Position numbers and translations under genes: made by a program. Of a DNA stretch of 64,000 nucleotides, positions 63,805 through 64,000 are shown in pieces. Location of the stretch: assembly GCA_020161355.1 (NCBI GenBank), contig JAIUOF010000008.1, positions 1-64,000 on the forward strand. The letters are read 5' to 3'. Each line of letters opens with the position of its first letter. The first letter of the stretch is position 1. Origin of the DNA: Bacteroidota bacterium (lineage in GTDB: Bacteria > Bacteroidota > Bacteroidia > Cytophagales > Spirosomataceae). A model generated the notes under the pieces. That model had not been told where the DNA came from and did not search any database. It saw nothing but the letters and a program-made list of their open reading frames with translations.

Positions 63805-64000
63805 TTATTTCAGTATTTCCCTTGCGATGACAAGCTTTTGAATCTCGGAAGTTCCTTCATAAATCTGAGTGATTTTTGCATCACGCATCATTCGTTCTAC
63901 ATGAAACTCCCTGACGTACCCGTAGCCACCGTGTATTTGTACTGCCTCGGTGGTAACCCACATTGCAACTTCAGAAGCATAAAGTTTTGCCATAGCGGCT
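63805..64000 (-). CDS. acyl-CoA dehydrogenase, C-terminal part (partial)
   Basis: The gene begins beyond the right edge of the window, so only about 65 C-terminal residues are seen. EVAMWVTTEAVQIHGGYGYV and IYEGTSEIQKLVIAREIL are the flavin- and substrate-site sequences of the C-terminal helical domain, and the glutamate in YEGTSE marks the active-site region. It oxidises acyl-CoA to enoyl-CoA; chain-length preference cannot be judged from this part. The apparent ATG at 63993 is internal. Confidence 0.9.
   Translation of the reverse strand, partial: AAMAKLYASEVAMWVTTEAVQIHGGYGYVREFHVERMMRDAKITQIYEGTSEIQKLVIAREILK

Noticed and set aside
1..64000. Search for CRISPR arrays, tRNAs, transposases, integrases, toxin-antitoxin pairs and biosynthetic clusters
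   Set aside because: Nothing supportable was seen by eye. The only multi-copy, evenly spaced repeat is the three-copy operator array at 31892-31966, which has no spacer-repeat structure of the CRISPR type.

Overview
The window is a stretch of chromosome from a member of the Bacteroidota, most likely the order Cytophagales. The evidence is the AT-rich coding style, DUF1800/DUF1501/PA14 surface genes, a TonB-dependent receptor with a carboxypeptidase-like N-terminus, lipoprotein signals, DUF4296 and YegP-like proteins, a Bacteroidota-type N-succinyl/acetylornithine carbamoyltransferase, and promoter boxes of the TAnnTTTG type. No phage, insertion sequence, CRISPR array or tRNA was seen, and no gap between genes exceeds about 300 bases.

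Layout. 1-430: end of an rRNA operon (3' end of 23S, 5S, terminator). 464-3560: a 2H phosphoesterase, endonuclease III, a BCS1-like AAA+ ATPase and a GC-rich structured element. 3563-9992: a leftward block with a ThuA-like protein, a lipoprotein, an OprC-like (probably copper) TonB-dependent receptor, a small Cys-containing membrane protein, and an SQR-type flavoprotein coupled to a 43-residue protein found by reading the gap. 10220-15846: two glycosyltransferases, RecG and a Gfo/Idh/MocA oxidoreductase. 15918-21025: PpiD, a small secreted protein, a dipeptide epimerase, LipB and YraN. 21122-26905: a DUF1800, DUF1501 and PA14 surface operon. 26916-33792: ComB-like phosphatase, GH25 lysozyme, GH20 hexosaminidase, an AAA_14/DUF4143 ATPase with an array of palindromic operators, an EEP-fold hydrolase and a DUF1508 protein.

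34028-41802: a siroheme-synthase-like dehydrogenase, a PQQ/cytochrome c dehydrogenase and the leucine operon leuC-leuD-leuA-leuB. 41870-50062: two FKBP lipoproteins, a DHH phosphoesterase, Ndk, a GH37 trehalase homologue that appears to have lost catalytic residues, LolA and FtsK. 50279-57861: a tandem ABC ATPase, the carbamoyltransferase, a left-handed beta-helix acetyltransferase, a secreted unknown, a DUF58 pair, a DUF4296 lipoprotein and a polyprenol-phosphate mannose synthase. 58013-64000: an M14 peptidase, NadC, two small proteins, an AraC-family regulator and the end of an acyl-CoA dehydrogenase.

Most of the window is housekeeping and cell-envelope biology. The most unusual signals are: three TATCSGATA palindromes at exact 33-bp spacing over the promoter of the AAA_14/DUF4143 ATPase; the GC-rich element at 3462-3560; the small protein coupled to the SQR-type gene; the CxxxM copper-type receptor and its neighbour; the probable pseudo-trehalase; and an ornithine-derivative carbamoyltransferase with alanine at the residue that sets substrate choice.
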